This document shows, piece by piece, positions 20,009-28,584 of a DNA stretch of 64,000 nucleotides; position 1 is the stretch's first letter; every line of letters begins with the position of its first letter. Position numbers and translations under genes: made by a program. Origin of the DNA: Actinoplanes oblitus (lineage in GTDB: Bacteria > Actinomycetota > Actinomycetes > Mycobacteriales > Micromonosporaceae); contig NZ_CP126980.1 in the NCBI RefSeq assembly GCF_030252345.1, forward strand, positions 829,501 to 893,500, given 5' to 3'. The notes under the pieces are model-generated. The model worked only from the letters and a program-made list of their open reading frames with translations. It ran no database searches and was not told where the DNA came from.

Positions 20009-20583
20009 GCGACGGGGGACTGGGCGGGCTGTTCGAGGGCGCCGCCGCGCCCGCCTCGGCGGAGCCCGCGCCGCGGGTGCGCCGGCGGCGCTCGCCGGCC
20101 GCCCGGATCATCGGCAACCTCGTCCTGGTGGCCGCGGCCACAGTGGTCGTGGTGGCCGCCCTGCGGGCCGGCTCGGTGCGCGCTCCACTGCTGCTGGTGG
20201 TCGCCCTGATCGCCGGGTTGCGGCTGGTCACCATCGCGGCCGCGGCGGTCCGCCCGCCGAAACCCGGCAAGGGCGGTGCCGGGGCCGGCGGCGCCTCGGC
20301 CCGGGCCACCGACTCGCTGCGGGCCACCGTGCGCCGGTGGGAGAAGACACTCGACAAGGCGCACTCCGACCCGGACACCTATGCGCGTAACGTTCTGCCG
20401 GTGCTCGGCGAGCTCGCCGACGAGCGGCTGCGGCTGCGGCACGGCCTGACCCGGTCCACCGACCCGCGTCGCGCCCGGGAACTGCTCGGCGAGCCGGCCT
20501 GGGCGGTACTGTCCGACTCCGGTCGGCACGGGTTGAAGACGCGGGACCTGGAGACGTACGTACAAGCGATGGAACGACTGTGA
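20005..20583 (+). CDS. Small membrane protein of the MoxR cluster
   Basis: 192 residues. Two adjacent hydrophobic segments (about 35-52 and 58-80) follow a basic stretch, and the C-terminal 100 residues are charged and helical. I do not recognise a named family. It overlaps the DUF4129 gene by four bases and is followed by moxR after 13 bp, so it probably works with them at the membrane. Confidence 0.75.
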   Translation: MSDGGLGGLFEGAAAPASAEPAPRVRRRRSPAARIIGNLVLVAAATVVVVAALRAGSVRAPLLLVVALIAGLRLVTIAAAAVRPPKPGKGGAGAGGASARATDSLRATVRRWEKTLDKAHSDPDTYARNVLPVLGELADERLRLRHGLTRSTDPRRARELLGEPAWAVLSDSGRHGLKTRDLETYVQAMERL

Positions 20584-20596
20584 GAAAGGTGCGCCG

Positions 20597-21598
20597 GTGA
20601 CGCAGCAAGGCGTGCAGGCTCTTCCCCCGTACGAGGTGGGGCGGCTGGCCGGCGCGGTCCTCGACGCCGTGAACAGCGTCGTGGTCGGCAAGCGGGAGGC
20701 GCTCGAGCTGGTGCTGGCCGGCATCCTGGCCGGCGGGCACGTCCTGCTGGAGGACCTGCCCGGCCTGGGCAAGACGCTTACCGCGCGCTCCTTCGCCCAG
20801 GCGCTCGGGCTCGACTTCCGGCGTCTGCAGTTCACCCCCGACCTGCTGCCCGCCGACGTCACCGGCTCGTTCCTCTACGACCAGCGCAAGGGCGACTTCG
20901 CGTTCCGGGCCGGCCCGGTCTTCACCAACATGCTGCTGGCCGACGAGATCAACCGGACGCCGCCGAAGACCCAGTCCGCCCTGCTCGAGGCGATGCAGGA
21001 GAAACAGGTGTCGGTGGAGGGCGTGACGTACCGCCTGGACCCGCCGTTCCACGTGCTGGCCACCGCCAACCCGATCGAGTACGAGGGCACGTACCCGCTG
21101 CCCGAGGCACAGCTCGACCGGTTCCTGCTCCGGGTGTCGTTCGGCTATCCGACCGCCGAGGAGGAGTGGGAGGTGATGCGCCGCCGGATGTCCCGCCGTC
21201 AGGAGGAGGCGCAGCTCGCCCCGGTGGTCGACGCCCGGACGCTGCAGGTCATGCAGGCCGCGCTGGAGTCGGTGACGGTCGAGGACTCGATCGGCCGGTA
21301 CATCGTGTCGCTGGCCGCGGCCACCCGCGAGCACAGCGCGGTGCTGGTCGGCTCGTCCCCGCGTGGCTCGCTCGCGCTGCTCCTGCTGGCCCGGGCCCGG
21401 GCGGCGATGTCCGGCCGGGACTACGTGGTGCCGGAGGACGTGAAGGACGTCGCGGTGCCGGCCCTGGCCCACCGGATCACGCTGCGCCCGGAGATGTGGC
21501 TGCGCCAGGTGAACCCGGCGTTCGTGGTGCAGGAGGTGCTCAGCGCGGTGCCGGCCCCGGCCAGCGGGGCGCTTCCCACGTACGCGCGGCATGACTGA
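20597..21598 (+). CDS. moxR: MoxR family AAA+ ATPase
   Basis: A 333-residue AAA+ ATPase of the MoxR type, a chaperone-like family that assembles or activates protein complexes. Walker A is DLPGLGKTLTARS, Walker B LLADEINRTPPKTQ with the MoxR-typical continuation SALLEAMQEKQVS, sensor 1 is TANPIEYEGTYPLPEAQ, and a C-terminal lid domain follows. GTG 20597 is preceded by AAAGG. The gene overlaps the DUF58 gene by 8 bp, the usual partner pair. Confidence 0.95.
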   Translation: MTQQGVQALPPYEVGRLAGAVLDAVNSVVVGKREALELVLAGILAGGHVLLEDLPGLGKTLTARSFAQALGLDFRRLQFTPDLLPADVTGSFLYDQRKGDFAFRAGPVFTNMLLADEINRTPPKTQSALLEAMQEKQVSVEGVTYRLDPPFHVLATANPIEYEGTYPLPEAQLDRFLLRVSFGYPTAEEEWEVMRRRMSRRQEEAQLAPVVDARTLQVMQAALESVTVEDSIGRYIVSLAAATREHSAVLVGSSPRGSLALLLLARARAAMSGRDYVVPEDVKDVAVPALAHRITLRPEMWLRQVNPAFVVQEVLSAVPAPASGALPTYARHD

Positions 21599-22895
21599 AC
21601 CTGTCGCTCCGAGCTGGGCGCCGACCCGGGCGCTCGGCCGCTCGGTGCTGCTCACCGGGCTGCTCCTGCTGCTCGGCGTGGCGCTGGGCCGGGTCGACCT
21701 GGTCCTGCTGGCCGCTCCGTTCGCGATCGGCGCGGCGCTGAACCTGCGCCGGATGCCGCAGGCGGTGCCCGAGGTGACCATCACCGCCGACGAGGCCCAC
21801 CTGGTCGAGGGCGGCGCGGTGCAGGCCGGCCTGACCGTGGCCAACCCGGACGCCCTCGGCTACGACCTGGTGGTGGTCCGCACCAAGACCTCACCGTGGC
21901 TGCGCCTGCAACACGCCGACCGGCCGTTCGCGATCACCGTCCCGTCCGACGGCTGGGCCGCGATCGACCTGCCCGGCGAGGCGCTGCGCTGGGGCCGGCA
22001 GGACGTCGGACCGGCCGCCGCGGCGGCGGCCGCCTGCGGTGGGCTGCTGTCCTGCCGCCCGGTGGTCACCCCGGCGCACGGCGTCCGGGTCTACCCGGTC
22101 ACCGAGCCGTTCAAGGCCACCGAGTCGATGCCGGCCGCCGCCGGCCTGGTCGGCGCGCACCGCTCGCGGCGGCTCGGCGAGGGCGGCGAGCTGGCCGGCG
22201 TGCGGCAGTTCGCGCCCGGCGACCGGCTGCGCCGCATCGACTGGCGGGTGTCGCTGCGCACCCGGGACCTGCACGTCGCGTCCACCCTCTCGGACCGGGA
22301 CGCCGAGGTGCTGCTGCTGCTCGACCTGCTCGGCGAGGTGGGCCTCTCCGGCGGGGTGGGCGGCACGTCGTCGGTGCTGGACACCACGGTCCGGGCCGCC
22401 GCCGCGATCAGCGAGCACTACCTGCACCGCGGCGACCGGGTGTCGTTGCTGGAGTACGGCGCCACCGCCCGCCGGCTGCGCGCCGCGTCCGGCCGCCGGC
22501 AGTACCTGACGGTGCTGGAGTGGCTGCTCGACGTCCACGCCGACCCGGTCGACGAGGAGTACGAACCGGCGCTCGGCTCGCACCAGATCTCCACCTCCGC
22601 GCTGGTCGTGGTGCTCACCCCGCTGATCGACCCGCGCGCCGCCGACATGCTGGCCCAGCTCACCCAGGCCGGCCGGTTCGTGGTCGCCGTGGACACGCTG
22701 CCGGCCGACGCCGCCCCGCCGGTCCGCAACCAGTGGAGCCCGCTGGGCACCCGGCTGTGGCGGATCGAGCGGGAAAATGTGCTGGGCCGGCTCCGCGAGC
22801 ACGGCGTGCCGGTGGTGTCCTGGGCCGGCGCCGGCAGCCTGGATCTGGTGCTGCGCGACGTGGCCCGGATGGCTGCCGCGCCGAGGGGGCGATGA
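21591..22895 (+). CDS. DUF58 domain protein (VWA-like, MoxR partner)
   Basis: 434 residues. Two hydrophobic segments near the N-terminus (about 20-55) anchor the protein, followed by a beta-rich region and the DUF58 core with the hallmark FAPGDRLRRIDWRVSLR and then a von Willebrand A-like fold with DRDAEVLLLLD. In the known family these act with MoxR ATPases. Translation is coupled to moxR by overlap, and the next gene's GTG begins two bases after the stop. Confidence 0.92.
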   Translation: MTEPVAPSWAPTRALGRSVLLTGLLLLLGVALGRVDLVLLAAPFAIGAALNLRRMPQAVPEVTITADEAHLVEGGAVQAGLTVANPDALGYDLVVVRTKTSPWLRLQHADRPFAITVPSDGWAAIDLPGEALRWGRQDVGPAAAAAAACGGLLSCRPVVTPAHGVRVYPVTEPFKATESMPAAAGLVGAHRSRRLGEGGELAGVRQFAPGDRLRRIDWRVSLRTRDLHVASTLSDRDAEVLLLLDLLGEVGLSGGVGGTSSVLDTTVRAAAAISEHYLHRGDRVSLLEYGATARRLRAASGRRQYLTVLEWLLDVHADPVDEEYEPALGSHQISTSALVVVLTPLIDPRAADMLAQLTQAGRFVVAVDTLPADAAPPVRNQWSPLGTRLWRIERENVLGRLREHGVPVVSWAGAGSLDLVLRDVARMAAAPRGR

Positions 22896-22896
22896 C

Positions 22897-23460
22897 GTGC
22901 TGGCGACGCTGCTGCACCGGCTCGGCCGGATCCCGACGCTGGTTCGCCGGGCCACCGTGCTGCCGTTCCTGGTCCGCTGCGGGGTCGCGCTCTGCGGCCT
23001 GCTGGCCACCGCGGTCGCCTGGCCCACCGAGCTGCTGGCCAGCCAGTTCGTGCTGCTGCCGCTGGCGGTGGCGATCTGGCCGGCGGTCGCGCCGCGCGGC
23101 CGGGGCGCCAGCTTCGCCGCGCTGCTGACGGTGGGCGGCTGGATCGTCGACACCGCGGGGTACGACTCCCGGATCGCGCTGTGGCGGGTGCTGTCCCTGG
23201 CCACCCTGCTCTATCTCGGTCACACGCTCACCGCTCTGGCCGCCGTTCTGCCCTCCGACGCGGTGGTCAACCTGGACGTGCCCGGTCTCTGGCTGGGCCG
23301 GGCGCTGATCGTGGTGCTGATCTCCGCGGTGTTGACGGTGCTCGCTCTCGGGCTCACCGAGGACCTTGGGGGTGAAGCGTTCCAATTGGCCACACTGGTC
23401 GGATTGGCTGCTGCGACGGGTGTGACGATTCTTTTGGTTCGCCTTACCAGGAGAAGTTGA
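22897..23460 (+). CDS. Polytopic membrane protein at end of MoxR operon
   Basis: 187 residues with about five hydrophobic segments and short loops. No family recognised. GTG 22897 starts two bases after the DUF58 stop with GAGGGGG upstream, so it is the last gene of the DUF4129-MoxR-DUF58 operon. In many such operons a transglutaminase membrane protein sits here; this one is much shorter and lacks a Cys-His-Asp catalytic set. Confidence 0.75.
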   Translation: MLATLLHRLGRIPTLVRRATVLPFLVRCGVALCGLLATAVAWPTELLASQFVLLPLAVAIWPAVAPRGRGASFAALLTVGGWIVDTAGYDSRIALWRVLSLATLLYLGHTLTALAAVLPSDAVVNLDVPGLWLGRALIVVLISAVLTVLALGLTEDLGGEAFQLATLVGLAAATGVTILLVRLTRRS

Positions 23461-23558
23461 ATTCCGGGGAGTTTATGTGGCCTTCGACACTTGACTTTCA
23501 AGGTTGCGATGGTCACAGAACGACGCATGAACTGCCCGTCGCGCGCGAGAATAGGGGC

Positions 23559-24929
23559 GTGAATCCGCCGCGCATAGTCGTCGTAGGTGCAGGTCATGTC
23601 GGGCTGTACACGGCCCTACGCCTGTCCAAGAAGCTGAACCGGAACCACGCCGAGGTCGTTGTCATCGACCCCGTGCCGCACATGACCTATCAGCCGTTCC
23701 TGCCCGAGGCAGCGGCCGGTAGCATCTCGCCGCGCCACGCCGTTGTGCCGCTGCGCCGTGAGCTGAAGAAGTGTCGCATCGTCTCCGGTGAGGTCACGAA
23801 GGTCGAGCACGCTCGCAAGACCGTGACCATCCAGCCGATCGACGGCCCCTCCTACGAGATGGCCTACGACCACATCGTGGTGGCGCCCGGCTCCGTCTCG
23901 CGGACTCTCCCGATCCCCGGCCTCAGCGAGATCGGTATCGGTCTCAAGACCATCGGTGAGGCCATCTACCTGCGTAACCACATCCTCGACCGGCTCGACG
24001 TCGCCGCCGTGACGCCGGACCCCGAGGTGCGCAAGGCCTCGCTGAACTTCGTCTTCGTCGGTGGTGGCTTCGCCGGCATCGAGGCGCTCGCCGAGATGCA
24101 GGACGTGGTCGCCGACGCGCTGAAGTACTACCCGGAGCTGGACCCCAAGGAGGTCCACTTCATCCTGGTCGAGGCGACCAACCGGATCCTGCCCGAGGTC
24201 GGCCCGGAGATGGGCGCCTACGCCGCCCGTCAGCTCGCCGCCCGCGGCATCGACCTGCGCCTGGACACCTTCCTCAACTCGTGTGTCGACGGCCAGATCG
24301 AGCTCTCCGACGGTGACTCGTTCCGCGCCGAGACCCTGGTCTGGACGGCCGGCGTCAAGCCGTCCCCGATGCTGCAGCAGACCGACCTGCCGCTCGGCCC
24401 GCGCGGGCACGTCAACTGCCTGCCCACCCTGCAGGTCGCCACGCTGGAGGGCGAGGTGCTCGACGGCGCCTGGGCCGCCGGTGACTGCGCGCAGGTCCCC
24501 GACCTGACCAACCCGGGTGGCTGGTGCTCGCCGAGCGCCCAGCACGCGGTGCGGCAGGCCAAGGTGCTCGCCGACAACATCCGTCAGGTCGTCCTCGGCG
24601 GCGCCCCGGTGGAGTACCGGCACAAGCACGTCGGTGGCGTCGCCGGCCTGGGCATCAACAAGGGTGTCGCGCACGTCTACGGCATCAAGGTCAAGGGCTA
24701 CCCGGCGTGGCTGATGCACCGCTTCTACCACGTCAGCCGGATCCCGTCGTTCAACCGCAAGGTGCGGGTGCTCGCCGACTGGGTGCTGGCCTTCGTGCTC
24801 AAGCGGGAGACCGTGGCGCTCGGCCAGCTGCACGCGCCGCGTGAGGAGTTCCTCGAGGTGACCCCGCCGGTGGCGCCGAAGCCCAAGGCGGAGGAGAAGT
24901 CGGCCGACAAGGTCGGCTCCACCCGCTGA
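23559..24929 (+). CDS. ndh: Type II NADH dehydrogenase
   Basis: Single-subunit, non-proton-pumping NADH:quinone oxidoreductase of the inner membrane face. 456 residues with two Rossmann motifs: VVVGAGHVGLYTAL for FAD at the N-terminus and VFVGGGFAGIEALAE for NAD(P)H at about residue 160, and the FAD-binding WAAGDCAQVPD. The C-terminal region supplies the amphipathic membrane anchor and ends in a Lys/Glu/Pro-rich tail. The GTG at 23559 fits the family start; the frame open from 23457 adds 34 unconserved residues. Confidence 0.94.
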   Translation: MNPPRIVVVGAGHVGLYTALRLSKKLNRNHAEVVVIDPVPHMTYQPFLPEAAAGSISPRHAVVPLRRELKKCRIVSGEVTKVEHARKTVTIQPIDGPSYEMAYDHIVVAPGSVSRTLPIPGLSEIGIGLKTIGEAIYLRNHILDRLDVAAVTPDPEVRKASLNFVFVGGGFAGIEALAEMQDVVADALKYYPELDPKEVHFILVEATNRILPEVGPEMGAYAARQLAARGIDLRLDTFLNSCVDGQIELSDGDSFRAETLVWTAGVKPSPMLQQTDLPLGPRGHVNCLPTLQVATLEGEVLDGAWAAGDCAQVPDLTNPGGWCSPSAQHAVRQAKVLADNIRQVVLGGAPVEYRHKHVGGVAGLGINKGVAHVYGIKVKGYPAWLMHRFYHVSRIPSFNRKVRVLADWVLAFVLKRETVALGQLHAPREEFLEVTPPVAPKPKAEEKSADKVGSTR

Positions 24930-24933
24930 CCGA

Positions 24934-24950
24934 CGGCCCTTTCCGGGCCG
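24934..24950 (+). terminator. Short hairpin after ndh
   Basis: A 6-bp GC stem (24934-24939 with 24945-24950) lies directly after the ndh stop, with a tttcc loop. It is a weak terminator candidate. Confidence 0.45.
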
Positions 24951-25006
24951 GCAGCAAGGCCGTTCCCCATCACCCGGGCGGCACCAGCTACGGTGTTCGC
25001 AGGCCC

Positions 25007-25089
25007 GCCCGGGTGGTGGAATGGCAGACACGGCCGCCTTAAAAGCGGCTGCCCTCACAGGCGTGCGGGTTCGAGACCCGCCCCGGGCA
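25007..25089 (+). tRNA. tRNA-Leu (UAA)
   Basis: An 83-nt class II tRNA. Acceptor arms GCCCGGG (25007-25013) and CCCGGGC (25082-25088) pair fully with A as discriminator. The anticodon stem GCCGC/GCGGC encloses loop CTTAAAA with anticodon TAA at 25040-25042. A long variable arm (TGCCCTCACAGGCGT) and the T-loop TTCGAGA are present. CCA is not encoded. Confidence 0.97.
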
Positions 25090-25098
25090 CAGATAACG

Positions 25099-25129
25099 AA
25101 GCGGTCGCGACGTGATGTCGCGGCCGCTT
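25099..25129 (+). terminator. Terminator of tRNA-Leu
   Basis: 13-bp stem with one G-U pair (25099-25111 against 25117-25129) followed by ggcttttg, ten bases after the tRNA. Confidence 0.85.
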
Positions 25130-25184
25130 GGCTTTTGTGGGCGTTTGTGCTCGCCCGGATACCACCGCCTGTCCGGTCGCACCC

Positions 25185-25198
25185 ATGACACCTGTCAT
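25185..25198. promoter_or_regulatory. 14-bp palindrome, possible operator
   Basis: ATGACACCTGTCAT is a perfect inverted repeat with a two-base centre, 104 bp before the start of the Bax-inhibitor-1 family gene. It looks like a regulator half-site pair. The regulator is unknown. Confidence 0.45.
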
Positions 25199-25301
25199 TT
25201 TCAGCCTGCTCACAGCTTCACCGAGCGGCAGTCCGCGCGTACAGCGCTTACCCTGGAGCTACAGGCATTGTTGTGCCGAACCTCAAGGGAGGCTGGACAC
25301 A

Positions 25302-26183
25302 GTGAAGACTTCTAACCCGGTGCTCTCGCGCCTCGGCCAGGCGGCCGAGCGGGAGCGGACGGCCGGGTACGGGCCATCTGGGCCGGCCGGGCACGCGGGT
25401 TACGGTCAGCCGGGTTACGGTGCGCCGGGCTACGGTCAGCCGGCCTACGGTGCGCCGGGCTACGGCCAGCCGTACCCGACCGCTGATGGCTACGCCGCCG
25501 CCCCGCCCTCCGTGCAGCCGATGACCATCGACGACGTCGTCGTCAAGACGGTCACCCTGCTGGGCATCACCGGCATCACCGCGATCGCCGCGTGGAACCT
25601 GATCCCGACGGAGCTGACCGGCATCGCGTGGATCGGCGCCGCCATGGTCGGCGTCGTGCTCGGCATGGTCATCTCGTTCATGCGGGTCGCCAACCCGGCG
25701 CTGGTCATCGCGTACGCGGTGGTCGAGGGCGTCTTCGTCGGCATGGTCAGCAAGGCGTTCGAGACGATCTTCGGCTACGAGGGCATCGTCCTGCAGGCGG
25801 TGGTCGCCACCTTCGGCGTCTTCTTCCTGATGGCGGCGCTCTACCGAGCCCGGGTCATCCGCGCCACGCCGAAATTCCAGCGCATCATGATCTCGGTGAT
25901 GGCCGGCCTGTTCGCGGTCATGCTGATCAACTTCGTGCTGTACCTGTTCGGCGTCAACACCGGCCTGCGCGACAACGGCCCGCTCGGCTACGCCTTCAGC
26001 CTGGTCTGCATCGTCGTCGCCTCGCTGAGCTTCATCCTGAACTTCAACGAGATCGAGGAGGGCGTCCGCGCCGGCCTGCCGCGGCGCTACTCGTGGACCG
26101 CGGCCTTCGGCATCCTGGTCGGCCTGGTCTGGCTCTACATCGAGATCCTGCGCCTGCTCAGCTATCTCCAGGGCGACGACTGA
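25302..26183 (+). CDS. Bax inhibitor-1/YccA family membrane protein
   Basis: 293 residues. A Gly/Tyr/Pro/Ala-rich cytoplasmic tail with repeated GYG-QP/AP blocks (about 20-60) is followed by seven transmembrane segments typical of BI-1/YccA, a pH-sensing leak channel or protease-modulator family. The GTG at 25302 has AAGGGAGG upstream. The long tail is common in actinobacterial members. It is transcribed alone, with a tandem hairpin region behind it and a palindromic candidate operator in front. Confidence 0.9.
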   Translation: MKTSNPVLSRLGQAAERERTAGYGPSGPAGHAGYGQPGYGAPGYGQPAYGAPGYGQPYPTADGYAAAPPSVQPMTIDDVVVKTVTLLGITGITAIAAWNLIPTELTGIAWIGAAMVGVVLGMVISFMRVANPALVIAYAVVEGVFVGMVSKAFETIFGYEGIVLQAVVATFGVFFLMAALYRARVIRATPKFQRIMISVMAGLFAVMLINFVLYLFGVNTGLRDNGPLGYAFSLVCIVVASLSFILNFNEIEEGVRAGLPRRYSWTAAFGILVGLVWLYIEILRLLSYLQGDD

Positions 26184-26648
26184 CGGTTCGTCAGCAGCCG
26201 CCACCGGGACGCCCGGCCCGCCTCTTCCGCGGTCCGGGCGTTGCCCACCACCGACGCCCGGCCCGCCTCGCGGTCCGGGCGTCACCCTTTGCGCCTTTCC
26301 GCGGTTCCCGTTTTCGCATGCCTTTTCCCGGCTGACGCGGCGCGCGTCACCGATTCGGGTCGCTACGGCATGTCCGGTGCTCCTCTCCCGGAATGCGCTT
26401 TTCCCGACCGCCCGTCGATTTCCTCCGGAAAGCGTCCCGATTAGCCCACGGATCGCATTCCGCAAAACAATTTCCGGTACGCCGGGAAAACGGTGGTCGC
26501 CTCGCCACCCGGCCACCGCCGGTAAGAACAACGCTGCCGGCTCGCCGGGGATGCGCGGGGCGCCCGGCTCGCCCCGGACCGGGCGGGCGTCGCGTCCAGG
26601 GACGGGCGGAGCGCGGGCCGGTGCCGGGGCGGCGGGTAGGCTCGCCGG
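26184..26648. other. Non-coding gap with tandem hairpins
   Basis: 465 bp without a convincing gene. The first 100 bp hold two tandem inverted repeats that probably end transcription of the upstream gene. The middle (about 26290-26500) is less GC-rich than its surroundings and could hold the promoter of the following small gene; I see no clear -35/-10 pair. Confidence 0.6.
26208..26283. repeat. Tandem inverted repeats, double terminator
   Basis: gacgcccggcccgcctc followed by gcggtccgggcg occurs at 26208-26241 and, with a 4-bp deletion in the centre, at 26253-26283. Each copy forms a CGCCCGG/CCGGGCG stem. Confidence 0.75.
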
Positions 26649-26954
26649 GTGTCCGAGTTCGCGACCTCCGTCGAGCGGCTTCTGACCCAGGTGCGGCACT
26701 GGGAGGAGCGGCGCTGGGCGGCATCCGCCGGTGCCGGCAGCAAGGGCGACCTGGCCCATCGGCTGGTGCAGCGCCTGGCCGACCTGGGTGCCGAGGCGGA
26801 GGGACGATCGGCGCGCGCGGTGCCGCGGCTTCCGGACCTGGTGCTGCCCGACCAGTTGCGGGTCGTCGCCGATGACATCGTCACCGCCGGGCCTTCCGCC
26901 GACCTGCTGACCCGCGCCACCACCGCCGTCGACGAGACCCGTCAGCTGCTCTGA
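26649..26954 (+). CDS. Small hypothetical protein
   Basis: 101 residues, Arg/Leu/Ala-rich and predicted largely helical (SVERLLTQVRHWEERRW at the start, TTAVDETRQLL at the end). No membrane segment, signal or known motif. GTG 26649 start; ribosome binding site weak. Codon third positions are GC-rich throughout, which supports coding. It stands alone between repeat-rich gaps. Confidence 0.6.
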   Translation: MSEFATSVERLLTQVRHWEERRWAASAGAGSKGDLAHRLVQRLADLGAEAEGRSARAVPRLPDLVLPDQLRVVADDIVTAGPSADLLTRATTAVDETRQLL

Positions 26955-27027
26955 GGGGGCCGCTGGTGGCTGCGAGGGGCTGGGTTGGGGCGTCGTCCCG
27001 CCCTCGACCGGTGGGAGCCGGCTGACT

Positions 27028-27149
27028 CGCGGAGGGGCCGGCCGTCAGGCTGCCCGGCTCGGTCACCAGTGGAGGGGCCGGGCCGCCCAGGGTGCCCTGT
27101 TCGGTCACGCGCGGTGGGACCAGGCCGCCAGGGTGCCCGGCTCGGTCAC
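27028..27149. repeat. Three degenerate 39-42-bp direct repeats
   Basis: Copies at 27028-27066, 27067-27108 and 27109-27149 share a ggaggggcc-like start, a cagg(g)tgccc core and the ending tcggtcac. Confidence 0.75.
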
Positions 27150-27216
27150 CCGCGGCGGACGTGCCGGCGAAGGGCCGGGCGACCGGCGTACCGAAAGTGG
27201 GTCAGGGAGACGAAGC

Positions 27217-27242
27217 GGGCCCGGCGCGCAGACGCCGGGCCC
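27217..27242 (-). terminator. Terminator of the thiolase gene
   Basis: Perfect 10-bp arms gggcccggcg and cgccgggccc (27217-27226, 27233-27242) with a 6-nt loop, 41 bp after the minus-strand thiolase stop. Confidence 0.75.
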
Positions 27243-27283
27243 GGAGTGGTCGCTGCCGACCGGGTGTGAAACGACCTGACGGG

Positions 27284-28528
27284 TCAGCTGAGCCGCTCGA
27301 TGACGAGGGCCATGCCCTGGCCACCGCCGACGCACATGGTCTCCAGGCCGATCGACTTGTCGTGCCAGTCGAGCGAGTTGATCAGGGTGCCGGTGATCCG
27401 GGCGCCGGTCATGCCGAACGGGTGGCCGACGGCGATGGCGCCGCCGTTCACGTTCAGCTTCTCCAGCGGGATGCCCAGGTCCTGGTACGACGGGATGACC
27501 TGGGCGGCGAACGCCTCGTTGATCTCGACCAGGTCGACGTCGTCGATGGTCATGCCGGCCCGCTTGAGGGCCTGCTTGGAGGCCTCGACCGGGCCGAGAC
27601 CCATGATCTCCGGGGAGAGCGCGGTGACGCCGGTGGAGACGATCCGGGCGAGCGGGGTGATGCCCAGCTCCCGGGCCTTGGTGTCGCTCATCACGACCAG
27701 CGCGGCGGCGCCGTCGTTGAGCGGGCAGCAGTTGCCGGCGGTGACCCGGCCGTCCTCCCGGAAGACCGGCTTGAGCTGGGACACCGCGTCCAGCGTGACG
27801 CCCGGGCGGGGGCCGTCGTCCTTCGACACGACGGTGCCGTCGGGCAGGGTCACCGGGGTGATCTCACGGGCCCAGAAACCGTTGGCGATGGCCTTCTCGG
27901 CCAGGTTCTGCGAGCGGACGCCGAACTCGTCCATCTCCTCGCGGGAGACGTTCTTCAGCTGGGCGAGGTTCTCCGCGGTGTAGCCCATCCCGATGTAGAT
28001 GTCGGGGAGCAGGCCGTCCTCGCGCGGGTCGTGCCAGACCCCGCCGTTCTTCGCGGTGGCGGCGGTGCGGGCCCGCGCGTCGGCGAACGCGGGATTTTCC
28101 CAGCCGCCGCCGACCAGCTCCTGCGCGGCCGAGGGCAGGCCGTCGGAGCTGCCCCGGGCGAACCGGGAAACGGTCTCCACACCGGCCGAGATGAAGATGT
28201 CGCCCTCGCCCGCCTTGATGGCGTGGAACGCCATCCGGGTGGTCTGCAGCGACGACGAGCAGTACCGGGTGATGGTGGCGCCCGGCAGGCCGTCCAGGCC
28301 CAGCTTGGTGGCGACCACGCGACCCATGTTGAAGCCCTGCTCACCGCCGGGCAGGCCACAACCGAGATAGAGGTCCTCGATCAGGGTGCGGTCGAGCTCG
28401 GGCACCTTGTTGAGCGCGGCGTCGACGATGGTGGCGGTGAGGTCGTCGGGGCGCAGATCCTTGAGCGAGCCCTTGTGGGCGCGACCGATCGGCGAGCGGG
28501 CAGTGGCGACGATGACAGCTTCCGGCAT
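27284..28528 (-). CDS. Acetyl-CoA C-acyltransferase (thiolase)
   Basis: Thiolytic cleavage of 3-ketoacyl-CoA in beta-oxidation, or condensation of acetyl-CoA. 414 residues with the nucleophilic Cys in RYCSSSLQ near residue 89, the signature NVNGGAIAVGHPFGMTGAR containing the catalytic His, and the C-terminal CVGGGQGMA with the second catalytic Cys. The ATG start has no upstream gene nearby. Its position next to SGNH hydrolases and cystathionine beta-synthase matches M. tuberculosis Rv1074c (fadA3). Whether it is degradative or biosynthetic cannot be told from sequence. Confidence 0.93.
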   Translation of the reverse strand: MPEAVIVATARSPIGRAHKGSLKDLRPDDLTATIVDAALNKVPELDRTLIEDLYLGCGLPGGEQGFNMGRVVATKLGLDGLPGATITRYCSSSLQTTRMAFHAIKAGEGDIFISAGVETVSRFARGSSDGLPSAAQELVGGGWENPAFADARARTAATAKNGGVWHDPREDGLLPDIYIGMGYTAENLAQLKNVSREEMDEFGVRSQNLAEKAIANGFWAREITPVTLPDGTVVSKDDGPRPGVTLDAVSQLKPVFREDGRVTAGNCCPLNDGAAALVVMSDTKARELGITPLARIVSTGVTALSPEIMGLGPVEASKQALKRAGMTIDDVDLVEINEAFAAQVIPSYQDLGIPLEKLNVNGGAIAVGHPFGMTGARITGTLINSLDWHDKSIGLETMCVGGGQGMALVIERLS

Positions 28529-28584
28529 GGCCCCAGTTTACTTACGGGTAACATGGTCGGAAGTGTGGATTCGTCACACCTGCT

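Larger units (their letters stand above)
26955..27283. other. Repeat-rich non-coding gap
   Basis: 329 bp without a supported gene. It holds three degenerate direct repeats (27028-27149) and the thiolase terminator (27217-27242). Confidence 0.65.

Noticed and set aside
23491..23496. TTGACT as a -35 box for ndh
   Set aside because: No acceptable -10 hexamer at 16-19 bp downstream.
24989..24994. TACGGT as a -10 box for tRNA-Leu
   Set aside because: Position is plausible but no -35 hexamer matches; too weak to list.
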